Positions 8,591 to 16,378 of a stretch of DNA of 64,000 nucleotides are shown here, piece after piece. The stretch's first letter is position 1. Every line of letters starts with the position of its first letter. Location of the stretch: IMG/VR virus record IMGVR_UViG_3300049729_000211, positions 1 through 64,000 of that record. One strand, given 5' to 3'. Source of the stretch: a virus. A program made the translations under genes and the position numbers. Under the pieces are notes generated by a model. That model did not search any database, was not told the origin of the DNA, and saw nothing but the letters and a program-made list of their open reading frames with translations.

Positions 8591-10061
8591 CAAGAAAGCG
8601 CGCAAGCCCAGCCCTGAGGCTGCCGCTCTTCGCAATCAGAAGCGTCGCGATCAGCGTGCAGCTGCCAAGGTCACCCCGAAGGCGACCGTGGTGAAGAAGA
8701 CCAAGAAGGTCGCCAAGAAGGCCAAGAAGGAAAAGGTTCTGGCGATCGCCGACTTGCACCGTCCCGTCAAGAAGACCTTTGGCCAGCACATTATCGTTGG
8801 TCCCGTGACCGGCAAGACCCTCCCCTTCGTAGTGAAGGAATCCTATCTGTCAATCGGTATGCCGGGTCGCCCTTTCCAGATGACCAGTGCTCACCCGATG
8901 TTCGAGCAGCTTGCGGACGTTCTCCGCAACGGTCAGTTCGACGAGGTCCCGAAGCTGGTTCTCACGGCAGAAGGTCTGGCCAACCGCACGGCTGGCAAGG
9001 TCACCTTCGAAAAGGGAGTGATCTCGTACGAGGGCACGGAAGTCCACAGCACGCTGGCAAGCTACATCTGCAAGCTGGCCGATGAGGGCAAGGATGTGGC
9101 CAAGTTCGTCCTGTTCATGGACAACCTGTACAAGAATCCTTCCAAGGACTCCATTACCGAACTGTTCGACTTCCTGACTCGCGGCCTGACCGGCAATGAG
9201 CCGGTGCCGATCACTGACGACGGCTGCTTCCTCGTCTACAAGGCTGTTCGCGCAGACTTCAAGGATTGCCACACCGGCACCATCAACAACGAGCCGGGAC
9301 AGGTAGTCATGATGCCGCGCAAGCGCGTCGACGACGACCGTCGTAACGAGTGCTCGAACGGTCTTCACGTTTGCCGTCGTTCGTACCTGAACAACTTTGG
9401 CAGCGGTGGCAAGGTGATGGAAGTCAAGGTCAACCCGAAGGACGTGGTCAGCATTCCGCAGGACTACAACAGCGCGAAGATGCGCGTGGCTGAGTACGAG
9501 GTTCTTCGCGAACTCACCAAGGACACCGAGCGCAGCGTCATCGAGACCGAAGGCCACAAGCGTATGAATCAGTCGATGGTCGAGGTATTCAAGGAGCGCC
9601 AGGAACTTCTGGCCGCTGTCTTGGCTCACTCCAACATCAAGCGCAATATTCGTGACGGCAAGATCGCCGAGACCACGATCAGGAAGATGACCTTTGGCCG
9701 CCTGGAGAAGTTGTACGACTCGCTGCCGAAGAAGGAAGAGAAGAAGGCTCCTTCCGGTCCCTTCACGACCGCACCGCAGGGTGCACTTCACGGCAATCCG
9801 CTTCGTGCATCTCGCGAAGCTGCCGGACTGAGCATCAAGCAGATGGCTGAGGCACTGGACATCACCGCCAGTTCCGTCTACAAGACGGAGAAGAAGGACA
9901 CGGTCACTCAGGCCGCGTTCGACTCCTGGATGATCGCGATTCAGGAACTGACGGATACCAAGGCTGCGGTCAGCTTCCCGAAGCCGGTCTACAGCCGCAT
10001 CACGATGGGCAAGGCTCGTGGCGTGTTCGATGCTCTGAACACCGCTCCGGTCGCGCTGTAA
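8574..10061 (+). CDS. rIIB: rIIB-like protein with C-terminal helix-turn-helix
   Basis: A 495-residue partner of rIIA. After a Lys/Ala-rich basic N-terminus (about 1-60) comes the rIIB-type core with ITDDGCFLVYKAVR and CSNGLHVCRRSYL motifs. Residues about 420-480 form an XRE-type helix-turn-helix (SREAAGLSIKQMAEALDI). The ATG at 8574 lies inside the end of rIIA and follows GAGGAG, so the pair is coupled. A longer upstream frame exists but lies entirely within rIIA. A 450-residue antisense frame here is a shadow. Confidence 0.88.
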   Translation: MSASASKKARKPSPEAAALRNQKRRDQRAAAKVTPKATVVKKTKKVAKKAKKEKVLAIADLHRPVKKTFGQHIIVGPVTGKTLPFVVKESYLSIGMPGRPFQMTSAHPMFEQLADVLRNGQFDEVPKLVLTAEGLANRTAGKVTFEKGVISYEGTEVHSTLASYICKLADEGKDVAKFVLFMDNLYKNPSKDSITELFDFLTRGLTGNEPVPITDDGCFLVYKAVRADFKDCHTGTINNEPGQVVMMPRKRVDDDRRNECSNGLHVCRRSYLNNFGSGGKVMEVKVNPKDVVSIPQDYNSAKMRVAEYEVLRELTKDTERSVIETEGHKRMNQSMVEVFKERQELLAAVLAHSNIKRNIRDGKIAETTIRKMTFGRLEKLYDSLPKKEEKKAPSGPFTTAPQGALHGNPLRASREAAGLSIKQMAEALDITASSVYKTEKKDTVTQAAFDSWMIAIQELTDTKAAVSFPKPVYSRITMGKARGVFDALNTAPVAL

Positions 10062-10072
10062 TCCCAACAAAT

Positions 10073-10103
10073 GAGGGTGCTTCGGCACCCTCCATTTCCT
10101 TTT
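10073..10103 (+). terminator. Intrinsic terminator after rIIB
   Basis: GAGGGTGC and GCACCCTC form a perfect 8-bp stem closed by a TTCG tetraloop (10073-10092), followed by CATTTCCTTTT. This is a classic rho-independent terminator placed directly after the rII operon. Confidence 0.85.
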
Positions 10104-10113
10104 CGGAGAAGAT

Positions 10114-10572
10114 ATGCCGAGTTTTGTCAAGTTTGCGTACACTGTGGAAGCTGAGGTCACCTTCACCAGAGAAGAGTACCTGCTCCTCATTGAGCTCGCC
10201 AAGATGCACTACGACTACACCTGCCAAAATGCTGGGCTCAAGGGTGGTGAGTATCATCCCAAACGCTGCTCTGAGAGTCGAGAGAACGGCTTCCTGACCA
10301 TACTGGAGATGTTCCCGACCACTCCCGAATACACCACGACCGTCTGGCCATTCCGCAACTTTGACATCACGATGAAGATCCTCGAGCAGAGGCAGATGAT
10401 GCCCTACAGGCACAAGGAAATTCTTGACCGCATCGTCACGGAAATCTCCAAGATCATGCACCAGATTCAGGACGAGCACATGGCTCTTTGCCGGCGACAA
10501 ATTGATCGAATGACTCAAAGCCCAACCGTTCAGGAACTCATCGATCATGCTGGTGTTTCTGCCTCTGATTGA
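10114..10572 (+). CDS. Hypothetical protein
   Basis: A 152-residue, mostly helical protein (MPSFVKFAYTVEAEVTFTRE) with several His residues and a Met-rich C-terminal helix. No known domain. CGGAGAAGAT precedes the ATG. It begins a series of closely spaced small genes after the rII terminator. Confidence 0.75.
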   Translation: MPSFVKFAYTVEAEVTFTREEYLLLIELAKMHYDYTCQNAGLKGGEYHPKRCSESRENGFLTILEMFPTTPEYTTTVWPFRNFDITMKILEQRQMMPYRHKEILDRIVTEISKIMHQIQDEHMALCRRQIDRMTQSPTVQELIDHAGVSASD

Positions 10573-10583
10573 AAGGATATTAC

Positions 10584-10994
10584 ATGGAAAAGGTCACATC
10601 CAACAACCGTGCAACTCTCGTCCGCGACGTCCTGATGGACTGTCTCTACAAGGATGAGGAGATCACCAACGGGGAAGCTCCCGAAGGCACCATTGTGGTC
10701 GAAGGCATTATGAACAAGATGGGTCTGAATCCGAAGAAGGTGGAACTCCACCGGGCGGACATCAGGCAGTTGCTGGAGGGCCTTCCGAGAGTGTTCTACA
10801 AACAGACTGGAGGAGGATACTCGTTTCTCGGTCTTTGTGAGGATGCCGAAGGAAACCAGTGGGGAGAACACAGGAACATGGATGAACTCTGCGTCTTGGC
10901 CCAAGCAGTGAAGATGGGCAGCTGGTGCCTTCCAAGGGACATGTGGAGTGCTCTACCGGACGGAATGCCCTATGTCGTATTCGATTTGACATGA
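10584..10994 (+). CDS. Hypothetical protein
   Basis: A 136-residue protein starting MEKVTSNNRATLVRDVLMDC. The ATG at 10584 is preferred to an upstream TTG because AAAGGATATTAC gives it a ribosome site. The middle (EIRxL-like helices about 45-75) could be a small winged-helix fold, but no family is recognised. Confidence 0.7.
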   Translation: MEKVTSNNRATLVRDVLMDCLYKDEEITNGEAPEGTIVVEGIMNKMGLNPKKVELHRADIRQLLEGLPRVFYKQTGGGYSFLGLCEDAEGNQWGEHRNMDELCVLAQAVKMGSWCLPRDMWSALPDGMPYVVFDLT

Positions 10995-11006
10995 GAAGGA
11001 GAAGTC

Positions 11007-11126
11007 ATGTACGTTGCCATTTTGATTGTCGTGGCAGTGTATCTGTTGATCGCTCTTAAGCCGAGAGGGGAACTCGCTACCGAGAAGAGATTGTTCAACA
11101 AGCACTTTCATGAACACTATCAATAA
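11007..11126 (+). CDS. Small single-span membrane protein
   Basis: A 39-residue frame (MYVAILIVVAVYLLIALKPR) with one transmembrane segment at residues 2-17 followed by a basic tail rich in His. GAAGGAGAAGTC is a good ribosome site 5' of the ATG, 12 nt after the preceding gene. Its TAA is shared with the -35-like box of the next promoter. Confidence 0.65.
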   Translation: MYVAILIVVAVYLLIALKPRGELATEKRLFNKHFHEHYQ

Positions 11127-11152
11127 CCGAAACTCGTGCGAACTCCGTAGAG
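11124..11152 (+). promoter_or_regulatory. Leaderless-type phage promoter
   Basis: TAACCG (11124-11129) and GTAGAG (11147-11152) are spaced 23 nt start to start. The ATG at 11159 follows 6 nt after GTAGAG. Confidence 0.75.
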
Positions 11153-11158
11153 AGTTCT

Positions 11159-11761
11159 ATGCGAAAGGTCGGTCTATACACGAAGAGTTCACGCGGTCAG
11201 TTCGACTGCGTCCGGTGCGCTGACCAGATTGTAGCCAAGCAGAAGTATTACGAGTGGACCCTGGGTGGTCAGTTCGTCCGCTGCCATGAGTTTCACGGGT
11301 CCCACACCGCGTGTGACCTCCTGACCTACACGGATGGTGGCAAACAGGCAGCAGGGTTCAACGAGTACAAGGATTGCACAGTTCGCGCTCTGGCTTGCGC
11401 ACTCGACCTGCCCTATGATGAGGCACACGAGTATCTGCGCTTGAAAGGTCGGAAGGATCGCAAAGGATTCCATTGTCAGCCGGTATTCAACACCTACAAC
11501 CGGAATGGCAAGATGCTGGTAGGAGACAGCCCAAAGATTCGATTCAAGTGGGACGACGCAATCAACAAGATGCGGAGAATTACCATCAGTGGACCGGCAT
11601 CAGTGGGTCAGTTTATCGCCCAGGCCGATTCCAGTAAGAGGTACATCGTCCTGGTGAACGGTCACGCATTCGCAGTTGTTGGTGGCAAGATCATGGACTC
11701 GTTTGATGTTCAACTCCGCCGCCGTGTCAAGAAGTTCTGGGAAGTAAAAGAGGCAGCATGA
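11159..11761 (+). CDS. Papain-like cysteine peptidase-like protein
   Basis: A 200-residue protein with an N-terminal Cys knuckle (C17/C20) and a core resembling phage papain-like folds: KDCTVRALACAL with candidate nucleophile C73, then HAF with H169 and D180 completing a possible Cys-His-Asp triad. The DCTVRA signature is common in uncharacterised phage proteins. The substrate is unknown, and a non-peptidase amidohydrolase role is possible. The start is leaderless. Its TGA overlaps the ATG of the next gene. Confidence 0.7.
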   Translation: MRKVGLYTKSSRGQFDCVRCADQIVAKQKYYEWTLGGQFVRCHEFHGSHTACDLLTYTDGGKQAAGFNEYKDCTVRALACALDLPYDEAHEYLRLKGRKDRKGFHCQPVFNTYNRNGKMLVGDSPKIRFKWDDAINKMRRITISGPASVGQFIAQADSSKRYIVLVNGHAFAVVGGKIMDSFDVQLRRRVKKFWEVKEAA

Positions 11762-11952
11762 TCGGAATAGTTTTGACTGTAGTGTTTGCCCTGGCTCTGT
11801 GTATTTACACGGAACCTCGTCCTCAGGTATGGTTCTACAGCAGGATGAATGGTTGCTGGATCAAGTTGATTCAGAATGGTCGCTATCGAAACGAAACAGC
11901 CATCAGATTTTTCAAGAAAAGAGGCACTCCGGCTGTAATAGTTTACCGATAG
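11758..11952 (+). CDS. Small membrane protein
   Basis: A 64-residue protein with an N-terminal transmembrane or signal segment (MIGIVLTVVFALALCIY) and a basic, aromatic C-terminus. It starts by ATGA overlap with the peptidase-like gene, so the two are co-translated. Function unknown. Confidence 0.65.
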   Translation: MIGIVLTVVFALALCIYTEPRPQVWFYSRMNGCWIKLIQNGRYRNETAIRFFKKRGTPAVIVYR

Positions 11953-11953
11953 T

Positions 11954-11982
11954 TACCCGTTCTGACACTCACATCAGTAGAG
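11954..11982 (+). promoter_or_regulatory. Phage promoter of ku
   Basis: TACCCG (11954-11959), 17 nt, GTAGAG (11977-11982). The ku ATG lies 24 nt after GTAGAG and has an AAAGGGAG ribosome site, so a short leader is expected. Confidence 0.7.
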
Positions 11983-12006
11983 AGAACTGTAAAGGGAGAA
12001 ACAAAA

Positions 12007-12966
12007 ATGGCTAAGAAAAACGAGACCGCTGTAATCGCGAACGATAGCAAAGAAGCCCAGATCGCCGCACTCACCGCGCAGCTTGCCGGTGGCGCTGCTG
12101 CTACTTCCGCTCCGGTCGCGTCCGGCGACTTCGCCAAGAAGGCTGCCAACCGTGCGACCAACAATCTGATGGTCAGCATGGGATTGCTCAGCTTCCCAAT
12201 CAAGGTCTACAAGGCGACCGAGGTTGACACGGTCAGCTTCAACAACCTTCACACCACCTGCCACCACGCTCTCAAGCAGCAGGATTACTACTGCCCCGAG
12301 TGCTCCACTCCCGAAAAGGTTGCCGTGGTCGCAAAGGACCAGATCGTCAAGGGATACGAGTACGAGAAAGGCAAGTTCGCCATCTTCACTCCGGAAGAGA
12401 TCGCTGGTTGCAAGGTTGCCGCCGACGATAGCCTGGAGATCATCAAGTTCGTCGACGAAAGCACGATCGACCCAATCTTCTACGAGTCGTCCTACTTCGT
12501 CGGACCGGACAAGGGTGCGGAAATGCAGTTCGCCCTGCTTCGCGCTGGCATGACCAAGACCGGCAAGGTTGCAATCGGCAAGGTTGCTCTCAAGGGTCGC
12601 GAGCAGACCGTGGTCATTCGCCCCTATGGCGATCGTGGCCTCATCCTGAACTACCTCTACTTCGACTACGAAGTTCGCTCCTTCGCCGGATGGGACAAGG
12701 TCCCGAACGCGGACGCACTCAGCGAGAAGTTCATGGCCGTCGCCACTCAGCTGGTCGACATGATGACCGAAGACTTCGCTCCCGAGACCATGAGCGATTC
12801 GTACCTGGTCAACGCTCGCAAACTGATCAGCGCCAAGGCTGCCGGCCTGACCGCTCCCGTCATTGTCAAGGCTGCTGCCAAGGATGCCTCTGCGGATCTG
12901 GAAGCTGCTCTTGAGGCTTCACTGAACGCTGCCAAGATCAAGAAGGCTTCCAAGAAGGCGGCATAA
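12007..12966 (+). CDS. ku: Ku homologue (DNA end-binding protein)
   Basis: A 319-residue member of the bacterial/phage Ku family. The core runs from MVSMGLLSFPIKVYKAT to about residue 270, with the expected VKGYEYEKGKF, PIFYESSYFVGPDKG and RPYGDRGLILNYLYF segments. Ku dimers thread onto DNA ends and recruit ligase for non-homologous end joining. CHH and YYCPEC near the N-terminus may bind zinc. About 50 extra N-terminal residues and a Lys/Ala-rich tail flank the core. An ATP-dependent ligase lies 5.6 kb downstream under the same promoter class. Two terminators follow. Confidence 0.9.
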   Translation: MAKKNETAVIANDSKEAQIAALTAQLAGGAAATSAPVASGDFAKKAANRATNNLMVSMGLLSFPIKVYKATEVDTVSFNNLHTTCHHALKQQDYYCPECSTPEKVAVVAKDQIVKGYEYEKGKFAIFTPEEIAGCKVAADDSLEIIKFVDESTIDPIFYESSYFVGPDKGAEMQFALLRAGMTKTGKVAIGKVALKGREQTVVIRPYGDRGLILNYLYFDYEVRSFAGWDKVPNADALSEKFMAVATQLVDMMTEDFAPETMSDSYLVNARKLISAKAAGLTAPVIVKAAAKDASADLEAALEASLNAAKIKKASKKAA

Positions 12967-12975
12967 CTCTCTGGG

Positions 12976-12997
12976 GGAGGGTTAGAGCCTCCTTTTT
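12976..12997 (+). terminator. Intrinsic terminator 1 after ku
   Basis: GGAGG (12976-12980) and CCTCC (12988-12992) enclose a 7-nt loop and are followed by TTTTT. Confidence 0.6.
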
Positions 12998-13001
12998 GGA
13001 C

Positions 13002-13031
13002 CCAGGGGAGGCGACTCCCCTGGTGTATTTT
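13002..13031 (+). terminator. Intrinsic terminator 2 after ku
   Basis: CCAGGGGAG and CTCCCCTGG form a perfect 9-bp stem with a GCGA tetraloop (13002-13023), followed by TGTATTTT. Confidence 0.85.
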
Positions 13032-13049
13032 CAGTTTATGGAGTGAAAT

Positions 13050-13343
13050 ATGGCTCTTGCAGTAGCAGAACTCAAGAAATGGATCGACACCCTTCCGGAG
13101 AATGCCGAAGTGGCAATCGAACAGGGATGTCTGATTCAGGACCAAGGCTCTAAGGCTTGTATCATCGGCGGTCACACGTTCAAGGGGAAACCGGAAGGTC
13201 TGTTCTCGTCCCTGCTCGACTTCATCGTCAACGGTGTCCATCCGACTGACTGGCACGTTCCTTGTGCCCGGTGCCATTTTGAAGGTCGTGTCCACGATAC
13301 GATCGAAAGCTGCTGGCGGTACAAGAGGCCACCGGCCAAGTAG
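13050..13343 (+). CDS. Hypothetical protein
   Basis: A 97-residue protein (MALAVAELKKWIDTLPENAE) whose N-terminal helix plus 'LPENAEVAI' resembles small phage proteins of unknown role. C-terminal PCARC could bind metal. TGGAGTGAAAT precedes the ATG. Confidence 0.7.
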   Translation: MALAVAELKKWIDTLPENAEVAIEQGCLIQDQGSKACIIGGHTFKGKPEGLFSSLLDFIVNGVHPTDWHVPCARCHFEGRVHDTIESCWRYKRPPAK

Positions 13344-13348
13344 GCACA

Positions 13349-13855
13349 ATGAAGAATGGTGTGATTTATCTTCTGAAATGCGTTGTCAGTGGGAAAGTTT
13401 ATGTAGGCCAAACCACGCAACCTCTTCAGAAGTACCTGAGTTCATGTGTAAAAGAGGCGATGAAAGGCAGTAAGAACAAGCCTCATCTCTACGCTGCCAT
13501 CAGGAAATATGGAGAAGGAGATTTCTTCTGGTTTGTACTGACTGAGGCTTCTTCTCTTCGGCTGAACGATTTGGAAATTGCTTGGATAAGATCACTTCAA
13601 GCCACTGACCGTCTGATCGGTTATAACATAGCTCTCGGAGGCGGATCTGTTCATGGAGAGTTTTTAACCAAGGAACATCGTAGAAAGATTGCAGCCAGCT
13701 GTACGGGATTGACACGATCACCAGAAACTCGAGAAAAGATGCGTCTCGCAAAGTTGAAGGAATGGCAAGATCAAGCCTTTAGAGACAAAGTTCTCAAAGG
13801 TATTCGTCAACCCCACAAGATTAACCGCATCAGTTTGGATTCAGGTACATCCTGA
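13349..13855 (+). CDS. GIY-YIG homing endonuclease
   Basis: A 168-residue free-standing endonuclease. GVIYLLKCVVSGKVYVGQTT supplies the GIY and YVG halves, followed by a Tyr/Lys-rich helix (LYAAIRKYG), a catalytic Glu in LNDLEIAWI and GYNIALGG. The tail after residue 115 (EHRRKIAAS, ETREKMRLAK) is a NUMOD-type DNA-binding region. It sits 5 nt after a small gene and before a strong terminator. Such genes spread by cutting unoccupied sites in related phages. Confidence 0.85.
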   Translation: MKNGVIYLLKCVVSGKVYVGQTTQPLQKYLSSCVKEAMKGSKNKPHLYAAIRKYGEGDFFWFVLTEASSLRLNDLEIAWIRSLQATDRLIGYNIALGGGSVHGEFLTKEHRRKIAASCTGLTRSPETREKMRLAKLKEWQDQAFRDKVLKGIRQPHKINRISLDSGTS

Positions 13856-13859
13856 ATCC

Positions 13860-13920
13860 CAGGAGCCGGACACACGTCACCTTCCCTCCAAGTTGTTGAC
13901 GTCCGGCTCCTGATTATTTT
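13860..13920 (+). terminator. Long-stem terminator
   Basis: CAGGAGCCGGAC (13860-13871) pairs with GTCCGGCTCCTG (13901-13912), a perfect 12-bp stem around a 29-nt loop that can add an inner GTCA/TGAC helix. ATTATTTT follows. Confidence 0.75.
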
Positions 13921-13934
13921 CAAAGGAGCAGGAA

Positions 13935-14294
13935 ATGTATCTGAAAATGCTTGAAGAGGAAATGCGCACGAGTGATCACTTCACCAAGGAAAACTTTGGA
14001 CTGCAGATCGGCGATGGTTACCCGGACTTGGTGCGTGAGATAGTCAAGAGCGACAACCTCACAGGACGTCTCTTGATCGGACTGATCACGTCTTCTCTTT
14101 CTGGAAGAGAATTGGCTCTTTCCATGAAGAAGGGTATGGCTGAAAACCATCTGGACATCGGCAGTGTTATCCTCCAGAACATCAACATCTTCGATATGCC
14201 GCTTTCCATGCTATACTGGGGAATCCAGATCGGACGGAAACTCGAACAGGAGTCGGCAAGGTCGCTTGCAGAACTTGAGAAGCAGGGCAAATGA
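13935..14294 (+). CDS. Hypothetical protein
   Basis: A 119-residue helical protein (MYLKMLEEEMRTSDHFTKEN) with no recognised domain. AAAGGAGCAGGAA gives a strong ribosome site. Its stop overlaps the next ATG (ATGA), beginning a run of at least four coupled genes. Confidence 0.7.
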   Translation: MYLKMLEEEMRTSDHFTKENFGLQIGDGYPDLVREIVKSDNLTGRLLIGLITSSLSGRELALSMKKGMAENHLDIGSVILQNINIFDMPLSMLYWGIQIGRKLEQESARSLAELEKQGK

Positions 14295-14614
14295 ACTTCG
14301 ACGATCCGCAGTTGAAGGAATACCTGGAGCATTTCGACCAAGAAGTGCTCCCTGAGATGAGGAGTTCGAAGATCTGCTTCGTCCTGCTCAGCGATCACGT
14401 GGATGCCAAGATCTGCTTGGAGGTCGGCGCGGCGGTGCTTCTAGGCAAGCCGATGCTCGTCGCTACCCTTGGCGGTGCTGTCGTGCCAGATAACCTGCGC
14501 AGGTTCGCATCCGAGATCATCGAATTGAAGGATGGAACTCCAGGAAAATTCAGTATCGAAAGCCAGGTTGCCATGAAGGATGCCCTGGAGCGTATGATTA
14601 CGAAAGGTGTGTGA
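14291..14614 (+). CDS. Nucleoside 2-deoxyribosyltransferase-like protein
   Basis: A 107-residue Rossmann-like protein. SSKICFVLLSDHVDAKICLEVGAAVLLGKP matches the core of the nucleoside deoxyribosyltransferase/TIR-like superfamily, where a hydrophobic strand ends in Asp and a conserved Glu sits in LE(V/L)GAA. Members cleave N-glycosidic bonds of nucleosides or nucleotides. It is shorter than typical 140-160-residue enzymes and lacks an obvious N-terminal nucleotide-binding motif, so activity is uncertain. Confidence 0.55.
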   Translation: MNFDDPQLKEYLEHFDQEVLPEMRSSKICFVLLSDHVDAKICLEVGAAVLLGKPMLVATLGGAVVPDNLRRFASEIIELKDGTPGKFSIESQVAMKDALERMITKGV

Positions 14615-14615
14615 T

Positions 14616-14990
14616 ATGGGTGGACTGTACAACATGCTGTTCGGAGTGAATCCGGCCTCCCACGTCATCCTCGCCACGCTGGGTCTCAATGTTCGCGATG
14701 TGGGCCGGTTCCGTGACTGCTATGTCGCCAACGGAGAGATCGCAGTCTATACTCGCAATGGAGGCGGCAACCGCGAGGAGTACCAGGAGATCATCGACAA
14801 GCTGGCTGAGCATCCCTGCTACCTTCGGGACGCTGACGATGACTTCGACTGCACTTATTGCACGATCTACTTCCGGTATCCCGAGGAGTGGGCTGAGGAT
14901 CTCAAGAAGATCGAGTCCAGCATTCCATTTGATCCGGATTCCCGGTGGAAGGCCATGCTGGATGCGATGAAAGCCAAGGAGCCGGTATGA
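14616..14990 (+). CDS. Conserved phage protein of unknown function
   Basis: A 124-residue protein beginning MGGLYNMLFGVNPASHVILA, with DVGRFRDCY, TRNGGGNREEY and DDDFDCTYCTIYF blocks. From memory this pattern is shared by small proteins of many unrelated phages. The role is unknown. The ATG at 14616 is preferred to the upstream GTG. It ends in an ATGA overlap with the next gene. Confidence 0.75.
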   Translation: MGGLYNMLFGVNPASHVILATLGLNVRDVGRFRDCYVANGEIAVYTRNGGGNREEYQEIIDKLAEHPCYLRDADDDFDCTYCTIYFRYPEEWAEDLKKIESSIPFDPDSRWKAMLDAMKAKEPV

Positions 14991-15200
14991 GCTCTAAGAT
15001 TGGCATTATCATCACCAGCTACCATCCCGGAGAGTACAAGATCCACGGGAGAGTACAAGATCCACGCATCTCAGGGCCAGGGAGACATCGTTGTGAAGAC
15101 CAAGAAAACCTTGAAGAAGGCTATCAAGTGGATCAAGAAACACGATGGAGAGGCCAGCTTTGGCATTGAACTCCCAAATGGGACCTGGCACAAGTGGTGA
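14987..15200 (+). pseudogene. Small gene frameshifted by a 19-bp tandem duplication
   Basis: The ATG at 14987 (ATGA overlap with the gene before) starts MSSKIGIIITSYHPGEYKIH. A perfect 19-bp duplication (15029-15047 and 15048-15066) then shifts the frame. If one copy is removed the frame continues through ASQGQGDIVVKTKKTLKKAI to a stop at 15200, giving a 64-residue basic protein. As sequenced, the start frame reads into unrelated sequence. It could be a true mutation, a reversible switch or an assembly artefact. Confidence 0.7.
15029..15066 (+). repeat. 19-bp perfect tandem duplication
   Basis: GGAGAGTACAAGATCCACG occurs twice without a spacer. Its length is not a multiple of 3, so it breaks the enclosing gene. 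Confidence 0.95.
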
Positions 15201-15204
15201 AACC

Positions 15205-15501
15205 ATGAAGATGACTTGCTTGATGCACCGTGTGGTCTGTGGGTTCGGGTCGATGTGGGCCACCGACAAGATCTGTGTGGATTGTGGTCGGAGATTTGTC
15301 ATGGGCCCATGGAATGCCATCATTCTTCCTGACACTCGCAAGAATGTTGTACTTGCCAACTATGCGGAGGGCATGCGCAAGAGACAGTTCCGTGGCGAGA
15401 AAGCAACGACGTTAGAGGATATGTACAAGTTGTTTGATGTGCAGATGCCTACTGATCCCTGTGAAGCCTTGATGCCAGACTTGAAGCATCCAGGAGAATA
15501 A
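15205..15501 (+). CDS. Hypothetical protein with Cys motifs
   Basis: A 98-residue protein (MKMTCLMHRVVCGFGSMWAT) with a CxxH...C and a CVDC pair in the first 35 residues, suggesting a small zinc-binding fold, then a helical region. The first ATG after the preceding stop is chosen; the ribosome site is weak. Its TAA overlaps the -35-like box of the next promoter. Confidence 0.65.
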   Translation: MKMTCLMHRVVCGFGSMWATDKICVDCGRRFVMGPWNAIILPDTRKNVVLANYAEGMRKRQFRGEKATTLEDMYKLFDVQMPTDPCEALMPDLKHPGE

Positions 15502-15527
15502 CTGGATCTGTCGTAACTGCCGTAGAG
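15499..15527 (+). promoter_or_regulatory. Leaderless-type phage promoter
   Basis: TAACTG (15499-15504), 17 nt, GTAGAG (15522-15527), then 6 nt to the ATG at 15534. Confidence 0.7.
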
Positions 15528-15533
15528 GAGTGT

Positions 15534-16025
15534 ATGAAGAAGATTTTTGTTGTAGTTGCAGACACGGTCACTGGTGCAAACGGCATCACCGTTGTGCAGC
15601 CGCTTGGCCGCCGTGTGGCCCAGGTTGCTCATGTGGTCAGCAAGGTTCGTGTAGAAATGCTCAAACATGCGCTCACAGGCATCATCAAGGGACTGGGATC
15701 CAGAGTTTCCTCCAAGGTAGGAATTCTTCCCGCCATCATCAAGATGCCGAAGATCATGTTTCAGCACATCACGGCAATCACCCTTGCAATGTTCGAACCC
15801 TATGCCACCATCATCCTATCCTGCCGTGATTCGAAGGAACTGATCCATGTCCAACAACTTCTGGACAGATCTCTCTTTCACCCTGACCATGAGTCCTTCG
15901 AGGATTATGATCAGCCGGACTACGGAGATGTGAACCTCCACGTCATGACAGCAATTGCCACTTGGCCGGTGGAGCCTGATCAGGTTCTGGGCATCACCGA
16001 CTACCTGCCTCTGCTGTACAAATAG
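15534..16025 (+). CDS. Peptidyl-tRNA hydrolase PTH2-like protein
   Basis: A 163-residue protein with the order of elements of the archaeal/eukaryotic PTH2 fold: an N-terminal strand (KKIFVVVADTV), GRRVAQVAHVVSKV corresponding to the family's 'AQ.AHA' helix, a central strand with a following helix (ATIILSCRDSKELIHVQQLL) and a C-terminal ITDYLPLLYK. PTH2 enzymes free tRNA from stalled peptidyl-tRNA. Catalytic residues cannot be confirmed by eye, so the assignment rests on pattern. Leaderless start; RlpA-like gene 6 nt downstream. Confidence 0.5.
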   Translation: MKKIFVVVADTVTGANGITVVQPLGRRVAQVAHVVSKVRVEMLKHALTGIIKGLGSRVSSKVGILPAIIKMPKIMFQHITAITLAMFEPYATIILSCRDSKELIHVQQLLDRSLFHPDHESFEDYDQPDYGDVNLHVMTAIATWPVEPDQVLGITDYLPLLYK

Positions 16026-16031
16026 GAGACT

Positions 16032-16370
16032 ATGAAGAAAGCTCTGGTTTTGTTGGGTTGTTTGATCGCTTCACATACAGTTATGGCAGAAACTGGAATT
16101 GCCAGTTTCTACGGTCGTGCTCATCAAGGCAAACTCATGGCCAACGGAAAGGTATTCAATGAGCACAAGATGACCGCAGCCAGCCGGACACTTCCGCTGG
16201 GTTCTCATGTGAAGGTTACTTCGTTGAAGAGCATGAAGTCTGTGATTGTCACCATCACTGATCGTGGTCCTAGACTGAAATCGAGGGTGATTGATCTGAG
16301 TTACACAGCGGCTCAAGTTCTGGGAATGATCGCACAGGGCACTTGTCGTGTAATCATCGAACCCCTGTAG
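16032..16370 (+). CDS. RlpA-like secreted double-psi beta-barrel protein
   Basis: A 112-residue exported protein. MKKALVLLGCLIASHTVMA is a signal peptide (a lipobox at LLGC is possible but weak). The rest is a double-psi beta-barrel: GIASFYG, LMANGKVFNEHKMTAA, LPLGSHVKV and the ITDRGP motif. RlpA proteins bind denuded peptidoglycan and some are lytic transglycosylases acting at the septum or cell wall. In a phage it may remodel the wall or help lysis. It lacks the SPOR domain of cellular RlpA. Confidence 0.82.
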   Translation: MKKALVLLGCLIASHTVMAETGIASFYGRAHQGKLMANGKVFNEHKMTAASRTLPLGSHVKVTSLKSMKSVIVTITDRGPRLKSRVIDLSYTAAQVLGMIAQGTCRVIIEPL

Positions 16371-16378
16371 GAGACGAG

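Noticed and set aside
8850-10202. A 450-residue open frame on the minus strand opposite rIIB
   Set aside because: It lies wholly over a strongly supported gene with high codon bias, its sequence is rich in shadow-type residues and it has no ribosome site.
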